From Streptomyces sp. NBC_00390 (GTDB taxonomy: Bacteria > Actinomycetota > Actinomycetes > Streptomycetales > Streptomycetaceae), in assembly GCF_036057275.1 (NCBI RefSeq), contig NZ_CP107945.1:434001-498000 (forward strand): a stretch of DNA of 64,000 bases, written 5' to 3'. Below the pieces are notes generated by a model. The model saw only the letters and a list, made by a program, of their open reading frames with translations, was not told the origin of the DNA and searched no databases. Positions within the stretch are counted from its first letter, which is position 1, and every line of letters begins with the position of its first letter. The position numbers and the translations under genes are program-made. Below, one piece after another: positions 41,706 to 50,292 of the stretch.

Positions 41706-42525
41706 TCAGGAAATATTTCGCCAGATGGGGGCTACGTCCGGATGAATGACGCATGCGCGACCCATCTCGGGACAGCAATCTCCCGCCGCGGACACGCAGC
41801 GACAGCTACTGATTACGCACACGACATCACTGGTCCCGTAATGGCCGAAAAATGCCAGCCCTGTTCGCTTGTTGTCGGAATCGCTCGTTCCAGCCGCTAT
41901 GTGAAGACGGTCCACGACGAGAACGGCGGACCTGGACCGTCGGGCGGGCACCGCCGGCTGCCATGCCGGGGAGCTGTCCCCGGTCATGGCTTGGGTGCCG
42001 ATGACGCGCAGGAGTCCGAGCTTGTCCGCGGCGTCGCTGCCGGGGACGGCCGTGTAGGCGACGACGCGCAGATCACTGCCCGGAGCCATGAGCACGTCGC
42101 AGTCGAGGGTGAGCGTTCCGACGCCGGGGTGGTGGACGGTCTTGGTGTCGGACTCATGGACGCCGACGATTCCGGAGTCCCACAGGTGTGCGAAGCCGGC
42201 ACTGACGCCCCGCAAGTCCTTGATCAGGGAGCGCAGGTCGGTGTCGGCCGGGTACCGGGCGGTCGCCGCTCTGAGGTCGGCGACCACGGCCGCCTCGAAA
42301 CGGGCCGTCTGCCCGGGAGTGTGGCCGACCCGGACGGGCAGGCCGGCGAAGTGCCGCCAGCGATGTTGCGTTCGCGTCCGCGCAGCGCGGACGCGTCTCC
42401 GAACAGGGCGGCCCACCACGGGCTCCACAGGATCAGGTTCCACGCGGCGTCGTGCACGCTCAGCGGTGCACGGTCCAGCTGGTCGAGCAGCCGCCGGACC
42501 CCCGGTGGGATGTGCGCCCCGCGGG
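41706..42525 (-). pseudogene. Frameshifted MmyB-type XRE regulator remnant
   Basis: A decayed helix-turn-helix regulator of the MmyB ligand-binding class. The segment HIPPGVRRLLDQLDRAPL...LFGD (about 42525-42365) is in one frame, then WRHFAGLPVRVGHTPGQT and the typical domain end (LTLDCDVLMAP, VVAYTAVPGSDAADKL) are in another, so a one-base frameshift lies near 42360. The N-terminal XRE helix-turn-helix is missing, and after about 41985 the reading frame runs through unrelated sequence. Intact members are about 280 residues long. Confidence 0.75.
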
Positions 42526-42681
42526 AGGTCCTGCTTGCCGAAGCGCTCAGTCCCCGTTCTCCCGGGACCCGCTGCGCGCTGGTTCACCCGGGTGGTCATG
42601 GAAGCGGCACCGCCCGGGGCGGGTAGTCAGCAGATCTGTGCCTCCTTTGCCTTCCCGCACCCGACCCTCGACGGAGCCGTC

Positions 42682-43506
42682 GTGAAATTCGGAGTCTCGA
42701 CCTTCATCACCGACCAGGGCATCAGCCCGACCGCGCTCGGCCCCGCACTCGAAGAGCGTGCGTTCGACTCGTTGTTCATCGCTGAGCACACCCATATCCC
42801 GGCGGACCGCCGGACGCCCTACCCGATGGGTGGTGAGCTGCCGGAGATCTACTACCGCACCCTCGACCCCTTCGTCGCGCTGACCGCGATCGGTGTGGTG
42901 ACCGAACGGCTGCTTCTGGGCACCGGCATCGCGCTGGTCCCGCAGCGCGACCCGATCACCACGGCGAAGGAGGTGGCCTCGCTCGACCTGGTCTCCGGCG
43001 GCCGCGTGATCTTCGGCGTCGGCGTGGGCTGGAACCGCGAGGAGATGAGGAACCACGGCACCGACCCCTCCACCCGCGGCCGGCTCACCGACGAACGGCT
43101 GCGCGCCATGCGGGAGCTGTGGACCTCGGAGAGGGCCGAGTTCCACGGCGAGTTCGTGAACTTCGATCCGGTCTTCTCCTGGCCCAAGCCCGTGCAGCGC
43201 CCTCATCCGCCGATCTACGTGGGCGGCGGCGAGGGCGCGTTCCGGCGGGTGGCGGAGTTCGGGGACGCATGGCTGGCCGGCAGCGCGCCGCCGCAGGAGC
43301 TCGGACCGCAGATCGAGCGGCTGCGCGCCCTTGCCGACCGAGAGGTGCCGGTGACGGTGTACGCGGTTCCCGACGATCCCGAGCAGGTCGAGGGGTACGG
43401 CCGTCTCGGCGTCGAGCGGCTGCTGTTCTACGTACCGACCCTGCCCGAACGGGAGACCCTGGAGCACCTCGACCGGCTGGCCGAACTCGCTGCCCGGTAC
43501 CGGTGA
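42682..43506 (+). CDS. LLM-class F420-dependent oxidoreductase
   Basis: A 274-residue luciferase-like TIM-barrel protein of the F420 (probable) class. Typical segments are FIAEHTHIP near residue 33, LGTGIALVPQRDPI near 80, the GRVIFGVGVGWNREE block near 105 and PHPPIYVGG near 175. The substrate is unknown. The GTG start has ACGGAG 5 nt upstream. It is followed after 51 nt by an F420/flavin-binding split-barrel protein, suggesting a two-gene unit between eroded neighbours. Confidence 0.92.
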   Translation: MKFGVSTFITDQGISPTALGPALEERAFDSLFIAEHTHIPADRRTPYPMGGELPEIYYRTLDPFVALTAIGVVTERLLLGTGIALVPQRDPITTAKEVASLDLVSGGRVIFGVGVGWNREEMRNHGTDPSTRGRLTDERLRAMRELWTSERAEFHGEFVNFDPVFSWPKPVQRPHPPIYVGGGEGAFRRVAEFGDAWLAGSAPPQELGPQIERLRALADREVPVTVYAVPDDPEQVEGYGRLGVERLLFYVPTLPERETLEHLDRLAELAARYR

Positions 43507-43557
43507 GCCCAGGAGCCCTGACCGCCGTGACCGGCGCGACTGCCGGGAAGGGGTGCG

Positions 43558-43986
43558 ATGCCCGCTCTGACAAGCGCTGAGGCACGGAAGCGGTTCGCAG
43601 CGGCACGCATCGCCCACCTCGCAACGGCCGGCACGGCAGCCCACCCGCACCTGGTACCGGTGGTGTTCGCCGTGGACGGCGACACGGTGATGCTGGCCGT
43701 GGACCACAAACCGAAGCGGACCACACGGCTGAAACGCCTGGCCAACATCGCCGCCAACCCGTCGGTCTGCCTGCTCGCCGACCACTACGAGGAGGACTGG
43801 GACCGCCTGTGGTGGGCCCGGGCCGACGGCGCAGCCCGAGTGCTTCCGTCACCGGACCACTCCCCCGAAGCAGCCCGCTGCATCGACCTGCTCACGGCGA
43901 AGTACCGGCAGTACGCCGGGCGGCCACCCGAAGGACCGGTGGTCGAGGTCTCGGTCCTGCGCTGGAGCGGCTGGCGCGCATCGTGA
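43558..43986 (+). CDS. PPOX-class F420-dependent split-barrel protein
   Basis: A 142-residue FMN/F420-binding split-barrel protein resembling the TIGR03668/Rv0121 type. Signatures are RIAHLATAGTAAHPHLVPVVF near residue 17, KRTTRLKRLANIAANPSVCLL near 55 and the C-terminal VVEVSVLRWSGW. It likely binds a deazaflavin and may reduce an unknown acceptor. GAAGGGG precedes the ATG. Confidence 0.9.
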   Translation: MPALTSAEARKRFAAARIAHLATAGTAAHPHLVPVVFAVDGDTVMLAVDHKPKRTTRLKRLANIAANPSVCLLADHYEEDWDRLWWARADGAARVLPSPDHSPEAARCIDLLTAKYRQYAGRPPEGPVVEVSVLRWSGWRAS

Positions 43987-44127
43987 CTCGCCCGTCCCTC
44001 GTTCACGGTCGACGACCCCGCCGGCGGCCAGGGCGGCGGCATGGTGTCGATTGCGGGCCCGGACATGGACTGCCACTTCGCGGTGACGGCGTGGCGGTGC
44101 AGGGTCCGGAACGGGGGTCCGGTGCGA

Positions 44128-44600
44128 TCACGCGCTCGACACGGCACCGAGCGACTGCGTGGACCGGCGTCCGTGGAAGGCGGAGCGGTACGCCTGCGGG
44201 GTGGTGCCCACGACCCGCCGGAAGCGTTCCCTGAAGGCTGTCGGTGATCCGAATCCCGCCTGCTGGGCGATGCGTTCGACGGGGTGGTCGGTGTTCTCCA
44301 GCAGATACTGGGCCCGCCGCACGCGGGTCCGCAGCAGCCATTGCAGGGGTGTGGTGCCCAGCTGTTCACGGAAGGGGCGGCTGAACGTGCGCCCGCTCAT
44401 TCCGGAACGCTCGGCCATGACGTCCAGCGTGAGGTCCGTGGCGAGGTTGTCCTCGATCCAGTCCAGCACGGGCTGCAGGCCCGAGCCCTGCGGCACGGGC
44501 GGCTGTTCGTGGACGAAGAACTGCGCCTGTCCGCCTTCGCGTTGCAAGGGCATCGCCGTCGGGCCGGTGACGGTTGCCGCCAGCATGTTTCCGCCGGCCG
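44128..44600 (-). pseudogene. 5'-truncated AraC/GlxA-type regulator
   Basis: Only the C-terminal AraC double helix-turn-helix is left (PVLDWIEDNLATDLTLDVMAERSGMSGRTFSRPF and RIAQQAGFGSPTAFRERFRR). A GlxA-type protein has an extra DJ-1/PfpI half of about 200 residues, and that is absent. The preceding coding sequence (up to about 44667) is not homologous, so the gene breaks near 44600. It could still express as a DNA-binding fragment but lacks an obvious start. Confidence 0.75.
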
Positions 44601-44639
44601 CCCGCCGGGCCCAGACTGCCGGGCACGATGCCGCGTCGC

Positions 44640-44977
44640 TGGGAACGGTCCGGCTTCTGCACCGCATCTGCCGCGTCTACGCCGGCATCGGTCTGGCCGT
44701 GCCGGTGTCCGGGTTCGCCACCGCCGCCGGCCTTGGTGTCCTCGGCGACGCGTGGCTGATCGTCTCCATCGTGCTGACCGCAGGCGCGGCGGGTGTGCTG
44801 GGCCTGCTGGTCCTGCCCCGTCAGAAAGCCCTGCTGGAACAGCTCGACGAGGCAGCCGTCCCGGCTGAGCGAAGCCACACGGTACGGCTGGCCATGTTCA
44901 CGGGCATGTTCAACCTGTTGTGGGCGGTGGTGACCGTCCTGATGATCATCCGCCCCGGCTCGACGACGGGAGCCTGA
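44640..44977 (+). pseudogene. 5'-truncated integral membrane protein
   Basis: The C-terminal part of a conserved Streptomyces membrane protein: LLHRICRVYAGIGLAVPVSG, three hydrophobic helices (up to LLVLPRQKALLEQLDEA and FNLLWAVVTVLMIIRP) and a stop at 44977. The N-terminal helix region is missing, and the frame continues upstream into the antisense of the truncated AraC gene. The two remnants are divergent and meet at about 44600-44640. Confidence 0.65.
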
Positions 44978-45296
44978 CCGTGAAAGGCCCCGGCAGCCGC
45001 GCATGCCAGGGTCCTTTCCTCACACACAGCGACCCTTGGTGAGCGACGAGTGGTGATCATCACAGCCTCGCAGTGCGAGACCCAACTGGCGGGTGCGCTA
45101 ACGTCATCGAGCAGCAGCGCCCACCCGAAATCCGGGTTTCCCCGAAGCGGGACCAGGCCGGCGCGAAGCGGTGAAACCAGAATGTATTGAGGCCTTCACC
45201 GCCCAAGAACACGGCGCAGATAGAAGTTGCCTGACACCTGTTCACCTTCACCGGGGTCGGCGCGCCGCGTGAACAAGGAATATTCGGGAGAGGTTT
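44978..45296. other. Gap upstream of the lst-like operon
   Basis: 319 bp with no supportable gene. It should contain the promoter of the downstream operon. I see a TTGAGG at 45187 but no convincing partner at standard spacing, and no iron box. A GGGAGAGG SD at 45286-45293 precedes the first GTG. Confidence 0.6.
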
Positions 45297-46346
45297 GTGC
45301 ACAGCAGTCGCTTAGAGTCCATCGGGGCGTATCTCCCCTCGGTGGTCATGAGTACTCCGGAACTCCTCGCACGCATGGAGAAGGTTCCGGAAGTCGACCT
45401 CTTCAAAATCACGGGAATGGCAGAGCGCCGCGTCGCGGACGACACCGCCGAACTCCCGGAGGACTGCCTGACGATGGCAGTCTCGGCAGCTCGCGACTGC
45501 CTGGACCGCTCGCGCTACACGGCCGACGAGATCGACATCGTGATCTCCTGCTCCATCAGCCGCACGACGGACGGCCGGCGCCAGCAGTTCGAGCCGTCGT
45601 TCGCCCATCGCATCGCCCAGGAGCTCGGCGCGAGCCGTGCCATTCACTTCGACGTCTCCAATGCCTGCGCGGGCATGATGACGGGGGTCTATCTGCTGGA
45701 CCGGATGATCCGGTCCGGTGAGGTTCGCAGCGGTCTGGTGCTCAGTGGCGAGCACATCACCCCGATCGCCTTCACCGCCGCGCGCGAGATGGAGGACAGC
45801 AGGGACCCTCAGTTCGCGTCTCTGTCCGTCGGAGATTCGGCCGTCGCCGTGGTCGTCGACCGCGCCGGCGACGACGCCGACGTCATCCACGACATTGAAT
45901 TGATGACCTGCTCGGAGTACTCGCACCTGTGCCTGGGCATGCCCAGCGACGACACCGGCGATCTGGCCATGTACACCAACAACAAGATGATGCACGCGGA
46001 GGACCGCCTCTCGTTGTGGCCGGCCTTTCACCGCGACAAGCTGGCCGAAGACGGCCGCCGATTCGCCGACGAGGGGTACGACTTCGTCGTCCAGCACCAG
46101 GTCGGCAGCCGGTTCGTCGATTTCATGAACCATGTGGGCGAGAACATCTTCGAATCGCCGATGCCGCAGTCGCTGTCGATCCTCGAGAAGTTCGCCAACA
46201 CCGCGACCACCTCCCATTACCTGGTGCTGCACCAGGCACTCGCCGAACGCCGGATACCCAAGGGGTCCAAGATCCTCCTCGTGCCCGCCGCCTCGGGCGT
46301 GGTGACCGGTTTCCTGTCCGCGACCGTCTCCTCGCTGGAGGTATGA
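45297..46346 (+). CDS. lstA: KASIII/OleA-like thiolase, LstA-type
   Basis: A 349-residue beta-ketoacyl-ACP synthase III/OleA-family enzyme with all three catalytic residues: Cys in SNACAGMMTG near residue 122, His in VVQHQVGSRF near 265 and Asn in FANTATTSHY near 298. In the lipstatin operon, LstA and LstB together perform the head-to-head Claisen condensation of two fatty acyl-CoAs to an alpha-branched beta-keto acid. The GTG start has GGGAG 6 nt upstream. It is followed by lstB after one nt. Naming rests on gene content and order across six genes. Confidence 0.88.
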   Translation: MHSSRLESIGAYLPSVVMSTPELLARMEKVPEVDLFKITGMAERRVADDTAELPEDCLTMAVSAARDCLDRSRYTADEIDIVISCSISRTTDGRRQQFEPSFAHRIAQELGASRAIHFDVSNACAGMMTGVYLLDRMIRSGEVRSGLVLSGEHITPIAFTAAREMEDSRDPQFASLSVGDSAVAVVVDRAGDDADVIHDIELMTCSEYSHLCLGMPSDDTGDLAMYTNNKMMHAEDRLSLWPAFHRDKLAEDGRRFADEGYDFVVQHQVGSRFVDFMNHVGENIFESPMPQSLSILEKFANTATTSHYLVLHQALAERRIPKGSKILLVPAASGVVTGFLSATVSSLEV

Positions 46347-46347
46347 C

Positions 46348-47298
46348 ATGGCCACCGTCATCACTTCCGCCGCAGTCAGCCCGGCCGGTGACGCCGGCAG
46401 CGCGATCGGATACGCGGCGGCCGCCGGCAGTGCCTGCCTCCAAGAGGCGGGGCTCACGCCCGCGGACGTCGATGTGCTGATCAACGTCGGCGTCTACCGC
46501 GACTCCAACATCTGCGAGCCGTCCGTCGCCGCGCTCATCCAGAAGCGCATCGGCATCAACCTGGACTACCTGCACGCCACCGACAGGCGGGCCGCGTTCT
46601 CGTTCGACCTGATGAACGGGGCCTGCGGTGTCCTGAACGCCGTCCAGGCCGGCGGTGCGCTGCTGGCAGCCGGCAGCGCCCGCCGGGTGCTGGTCGTCTC
46701 GGCCGACACCCACCCCTCGACGGACCCGGCAAGGGCAGGCACACCCGAGTTCCCGTACGCCGCCTCAGGTGCGGCACTGCTGCTGGAACGCAGTGACGAC
46801 GCCCGCGGCTTCGGCCGGGTGCACCACCGGTCGCTGCCGGGCGCGCACGGCGTGAACGGGTATCTGCCCCTGTACGAGGTCGGCTCCGGGGGCCGCAGTA
46901 ACGTCACTGTCGACCGCGACACCGACGTAGTGGAGCGCATGCTCGATCTTGCGGTCGACTCGGTACGGGGCACTCTGGCGGCCGAGTACGGAGCGGACGC
47001 CGCCGAGGCTCCGGCGGCGGCCCTGGACCGCACCCTGCTGATCACCTCCCAGCCGTCGCCCGGCTTCGCCGCCGGCCTCGCCAAACGCCTGGGGCTGGCG
47101 TCCGATGCGGCCGTCACAGTCGAAGGCCTCCAGGGCGACCCGCACAGCTCGGCACTCACCTACGCCTTCCGGCAGGCTCAGGACGCGGGCAGATTCGCGG
47201 GCCATGACCGGCTCCTCTTCCTCGCCGTCGGCGCGGGGCTGAGTTCGGCAGCCTCGCTCTACCACCTGACCCGCGACACCGGGGGAGCCGCGCTCTGA
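46348..47298 (+). CDS. lstB: Degenerate KASIII-like partner subunit, LstB-type
   Basis: A 316-residue KASIII/OleA homologue. The Cys position is kept (LMNGACGVLNAV near residue 90), but the His motif reads TSQPSPGF (His replaced by Gln) and the Asn motif reads GDPHSSAL. It thus keeps only one of three catalytic residues and probably works as a heterodimer partner of LstA, as reported for the lipstatin system and related OleA pairs. GGAGG lies 6 nt before the ATG, one nt after the lstA stop, so the two should be made in equal amounts. Confidence 0.87.
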   Translation: MATVITSAAVSPAGDAGSAIGYAAAAGSACLQEAGLTPADVDVLINVGVYRDSNICEPSVAALIQKRIGINLDYLHATDRRAAFSFDLMNGACGVLNAVQAGGALLAAGSARRVLVVSADTHPSTDPARAGTPEFPYAASGAALLLERSDDARGFGRVHHRSLPGAHGVNGYLPLYEVGSGGRSNVTVDRDTDVVERMLDLAVDSVRGTLAAEYGADAAEAPAAALDRTLLITSQPSPGFAAGLAKRLGLASDAAVTVEGLQGDPHSSALTYAFRQAQDAGRFAGHDRLLFLAVGAGLSSAASLYHLTRDTGGAAL

Positions 47299-49259
47299 TG
47301 CCCGGCACCACAACCGGCCTGCGCCACAGCGCGTTCCTGCCCGAACTGCTTGCCCGGCACGCCTTCCGGACTCCGGACCAGCCGGCCGTCATCCATCCGG
47401 ACGAGCGGCGGGAGTCAGCGGGCCGGCCCGCCTACACCACGGTCGGCTATGCCGAGTTCGCCGCCGGGGTCACCGCGAGCGCCGCCGGTCTCAAGGAACA
47501 CGGCATCGGGCGCGGGACCCGTACCGCCTTGCTGGTGACTCCTGGCGCCGACCTGCTCACCCTGGTGTTCGCCTTGATGCACATCGGCGCGGTTCCGGTG
47601 GTGGTCGATCCCGGTATGGGGCTCGGCCGCATGCTGGACTGCATCCACCGGGTGGGTGTCCACGCGTTCATCGGCGTACCGTCGGCGCACGTCCTCCGGC
47701 GCCTGCGCCCGCGTGCCTTCGCCGGCGTGCAGAGCGTGATCAAGGTGGGTGGGAGCGGCAGCGGTCTCGAGGAGCTGACCGCCCTCGGTGCAGGTCTGCC
47801 GCAGCTGCCTCCGCTGAAGTCCGGGCCGGAGGACCTCGCGCTGATCGGCTACACCACCGGCAGTACCGGCCCGGCCAAGCCGGTCGAGATCACCGTCGGC
47901 ATGCTGCGGGGAATGGCATACGGCGTCGAGAGCGGCCACTTCACCGCCGACATGACCACCACCCTGCTCACCCTGCCGCTGATGGGTGTGTTCGACCTCG
48001 CGGCGGGCCGCACGGTGGTCGTGCCGAAGATGAACATGGGCCGCGTCGGCGCCGCCGACCCCGCACTGCTGACCGACGCGATCCAACGCTTCGACGTGAA
48101 CGCCATGTTCGCCTCTCCCGCCCTGCTGGGCCCGCTCTCCGGCCATCTGGCCACCGCGGGCACCCGGGTGCCGTCGCTGCGTCTGATCGTCTCCGGCGGT
48201 GCTCCGGTGAGCCCCGAGCTGATGGGCGCCCTGCGTGCCGTACTGCCGGACGAGGCACGTGTGTTCAGTACCTACGGGGCGACCGAGGCGCTGCCGATGG
48301 CACTGATCGAGAGCCGGGAGGCGCTGTCCGGCCCGGCCGACGGCCCGGCCGACGGCCTGGGTGTCTGTGTGGGCAGGCCCGCGCCCGGCACATCGGTCCG
48401 CACCATCGAGGTCAGCGACGGGCCGGTCCCCGGCTGGACGCCCGAACTGCCAGTGGTGGACGGTGAGATAGGCGAGATCGTCGTCAGCGGCCAGGCGGTC
48501 AGCCCGCGCTACTTCCAGTCGCCCCAGGCCGACGCCGAGCACAAGATCCAGGAGGGCGAGCGTCGTTGGCACCGCACCGGTGACGTCGGATGGATCGACG
48601 GCCAGGGGCGCATCTGGTTCTGCGGACGCAAGAGCCACCGCGTCCGCGCAGCGGGCGGCGACCTGCACACGGTGCGCTGCGAAGGCGTGTTTGCCGCCCA
48701 TCCGCAGGTCAGGCGGGCAGCGCTGGTGGGCTTCGGCCCGCACGGCGCGCAGTGGCCGGTGCTGTGTGTGGAGCTCGTGCCGGGCACGGGGCGGCAACAC
48801 TGGCCCAGGATCGAGAGCGAGTTGCGCGCACTGGGTGCGAGCAACCCGGTGACCAAGTCGATCTCGGACTTCCTGCCGCACCCCGCGTTTCCCGTGGACG
48901 TCCGTCACAACGCCAAGATCCGCCGGGAGCTGCTCGCCGGCTGGGCCGAGGACCGGCTCACCGGAAGCCGCCGACCGACCGCCGTCGACCGGGCGGTGAG
49001 CACCGTGCCGCTGCTCGGCTGGGCCTACCTGGCCCTCTGGCCGCTGCTGCCCTGGGAGCATGCGGCACTGACCGCCCTGTGGTGGGTCGACGCCTTCCTG
49101 AGCGTCGTCGTCCATGCGGCCCAGATTCCGTCCGCGCTGCGCGCGGAGCAGGAACTGGCCACCGGGCGACGGCCATGGGCGACGGCCGCACTCACGATGG
49201 TGTTCGGAGCGACATGGTGGCGCCGACGCAGCCGCCGGACGAAGGGTGCCGCCGCGTGA
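47298..49259 (+). CDS. lstC: OleC-like beta-lactone synthetase / acyl-CoA ligase, LstC-type
   Basis: A 653-residue ANL-superfamily enzyme: YTTGSTGPAKPVEI P-loop near residue 190, YGATEALP near 325, GDVGWIDGQGRIWFCGRKSHR near 435. The OleC family adenylates a beta-hydroxy acid and closes a beta-lactone. It carries an extra C-terminal region with two hydrophobic stretches (near 580-635), possibly membrane-associated. Start and lstB stop share TGATG. In the lst operon LstC was described as an acyl-CoA synthetase homologue; beta-lactone closure is inferred from OleC. Confidence 0.88.
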   Translation: MPGTTTGLRHSAFLPELLARHAFRTPDQPAVIHPDERRESAGRPAYTTVGYAEFAAGVTASAAGLKEHGIGRGTRTALLVTPGADLLTLVFALMHIGAVPVVVDPGMGLGRMLDCIHRVGVHAFIGVPSAHVLRRLRPRAFAGVQSVIKVGGSGSGLEELTALGAGLPQLPPLKSGPEDLALIGYTTGSTGPAKPVEITVGMLRGMAYGVESGHFTADMTTTLLTLPLMGVFDLAAGRTVVVPKMNMGRVGAADPALLTDAIQRFDVNAMFASPALLGPLSGHLATAGTRVPSLRLIVSGGAPVSPELMGALRAVLPDEARVFSTYGATEALPMALIESREALSGPADGPADGLGVCVGRPAPGTSVRTIEVSDGPVPGWTPELPVVDGEIGEIVVSGQAVSPRYFQSPQADAEHKIQEGERRWHRTGDVGWIDGQGRIWFCGRKSHRVRAAGGDLHTVRCEGVFAAHPQVRRAALVGFGPHGAQWPVLCVELVPGTGRQHWPRIESELRALGASNPVTKSISDFLPHPAFPVDVRHNAKIRRELLAGWAEDRLTGSRRPTAVDRAVSTVPLLGWAYLALWPLLPWEHAALTALWWVDAFLSVVVHAAQIPSALRAEQELATGRRPWATAALTMVFGATWWRRRSRRTKGAAA

Positions 49260-50290
49260 AGGTACTGGTGACGGGTGCGTCCGGGTTCCTGGGCAGCCAC
49301 ATTGTCGACGCCTGCGTACGCGCCGGCGACGACGTGCGGGTCCTGGTGCGCCAAGAGAGCGATCTGAGCCATCTGCGCACCGTTCCCGGCGTCGAGTTCG
49401 CGTACGGGGATCTGCGCGACGCCGCCTCGGTGCGACGCGCGATGGAGGGCGTCGATGTCGTGCACCACAGCGCGGCCCGGGTCACGGACCGGGGCACCCG
49501 GGCACAGTTCTGGGACGAGAATGTCGCGGGTACACAGCGCCTCGTGTCGGCGGCCCGGGCAGCCGGCGCACGGCGTTTCGTGTTCATCAGCAGTCCCAGT
49601 GCGCTGATGGGTGTCCGCGGGGGTGACCGGCTCGACATCGACGAGAGCGAGCCGTTCCCCGCACGCCACTTGAATCTCTACTCGGAGACCAAGGCCGCCG
49701 CGGAGCGCCTTGTCCTGGCCGCGGACCATACGGACTTCACCACCGTCGCGCTGCGCCCGCGCGCCGTGTGGGGCCCGCGTGACCACTCCGGCTTCATGCC
49801 GCGCCTGATCGCGAAGATGATGACGGGCAGCCTGCCCGATCTCTCCGGTGGCAGGCAGGTGTACGCCTCGCTGTGCTACTGCGAGAACGCCGCCGATGCC
49901 TGTGTGCGGGCGGCGCGGGCCGGCGGCGTCGGCGGCCGGGCGTACTTCATCGCCGACGAGAAACCGGTGGAGATCTGGAGCATGCTCGCCCTCCTCGCGG
50001 AACGGTTCGGCGGCAAGCCCCCCACCAGGCAGGTCTCGCACGGCGTGCTGCGCGCGCTCGCCTTCACGGCCGACATGGTCTGGAAACTGCCGCCCCTGGC
50101 CAAGCACTCCTCGCCGCCGCTCTCCCGGTACTCGCTGGCCCTGCTGACCCGTTCGGCGACGTACGACACGTCGGCGGCGCGGCGGGATCTGACCGCGCCG
50201 CTGGTGGACCACGACACGGGGATGGGCCGGCTGGAGACCTGGATCGACAGCATCGGCGGCGTCAACGAGTTCATCAGGAAGGTGAAGTAG
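49256..50290 (+). CDS. lstD: OleD-like SDR (3-beta-HSD family), LstD-type
   Basis: A 344-residue extended SDR: TGASGFLGSHIVDAC near residue 5, D(L)RD near 60, HHSAARVTD near 80, ISSPSALMG near 115 and YSETKAAAERLV (YxxxK) near 145. OleD/LstD reduces the beta-keto acid formed by the condensing enzymes to a beta-hydroxy acid, the substrate for lactone closure. It starts with GTG overlapping the lstC stop (GTGA). Confidence 0.9.
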   Translation: MKVLVTGASGFLGSHIVDACVRAGDDVRVLVRQESDLSHLRTVPGVEFAYGDLRDAASVRRAMEGVDVVHHSAARVTDRGTRAQFWDENVAGTQRLVSAARAAGARRFVFISSPSALMGVRGGDRLDIDESEPFPARHLNLYSETKAAAERLVLAADHTDFTTVALRPRAVWGPRDHSGFMPRLIAKMMTGSLPDLSGGRQVYASLCYCENAADACVRAARAGGVGGRAYFIADEKPVEIWSMLALLAERFGGKPPTRQVSHGVLRALAFTADMVWKLPPLAKHSSPPLSRYSLALLTRSATYDTSAARRDLTAPLVDHDTGMGRLETWIDSIGGVNEFIRKVK

Positions 50291-50292
50291 TC

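Noticed and set aside
41636..41720. Iron box upstream of the second NRPS operon
   Set aside because: I looked for TTAGG...CCTAA halves and found none, so iron control is not supported there.
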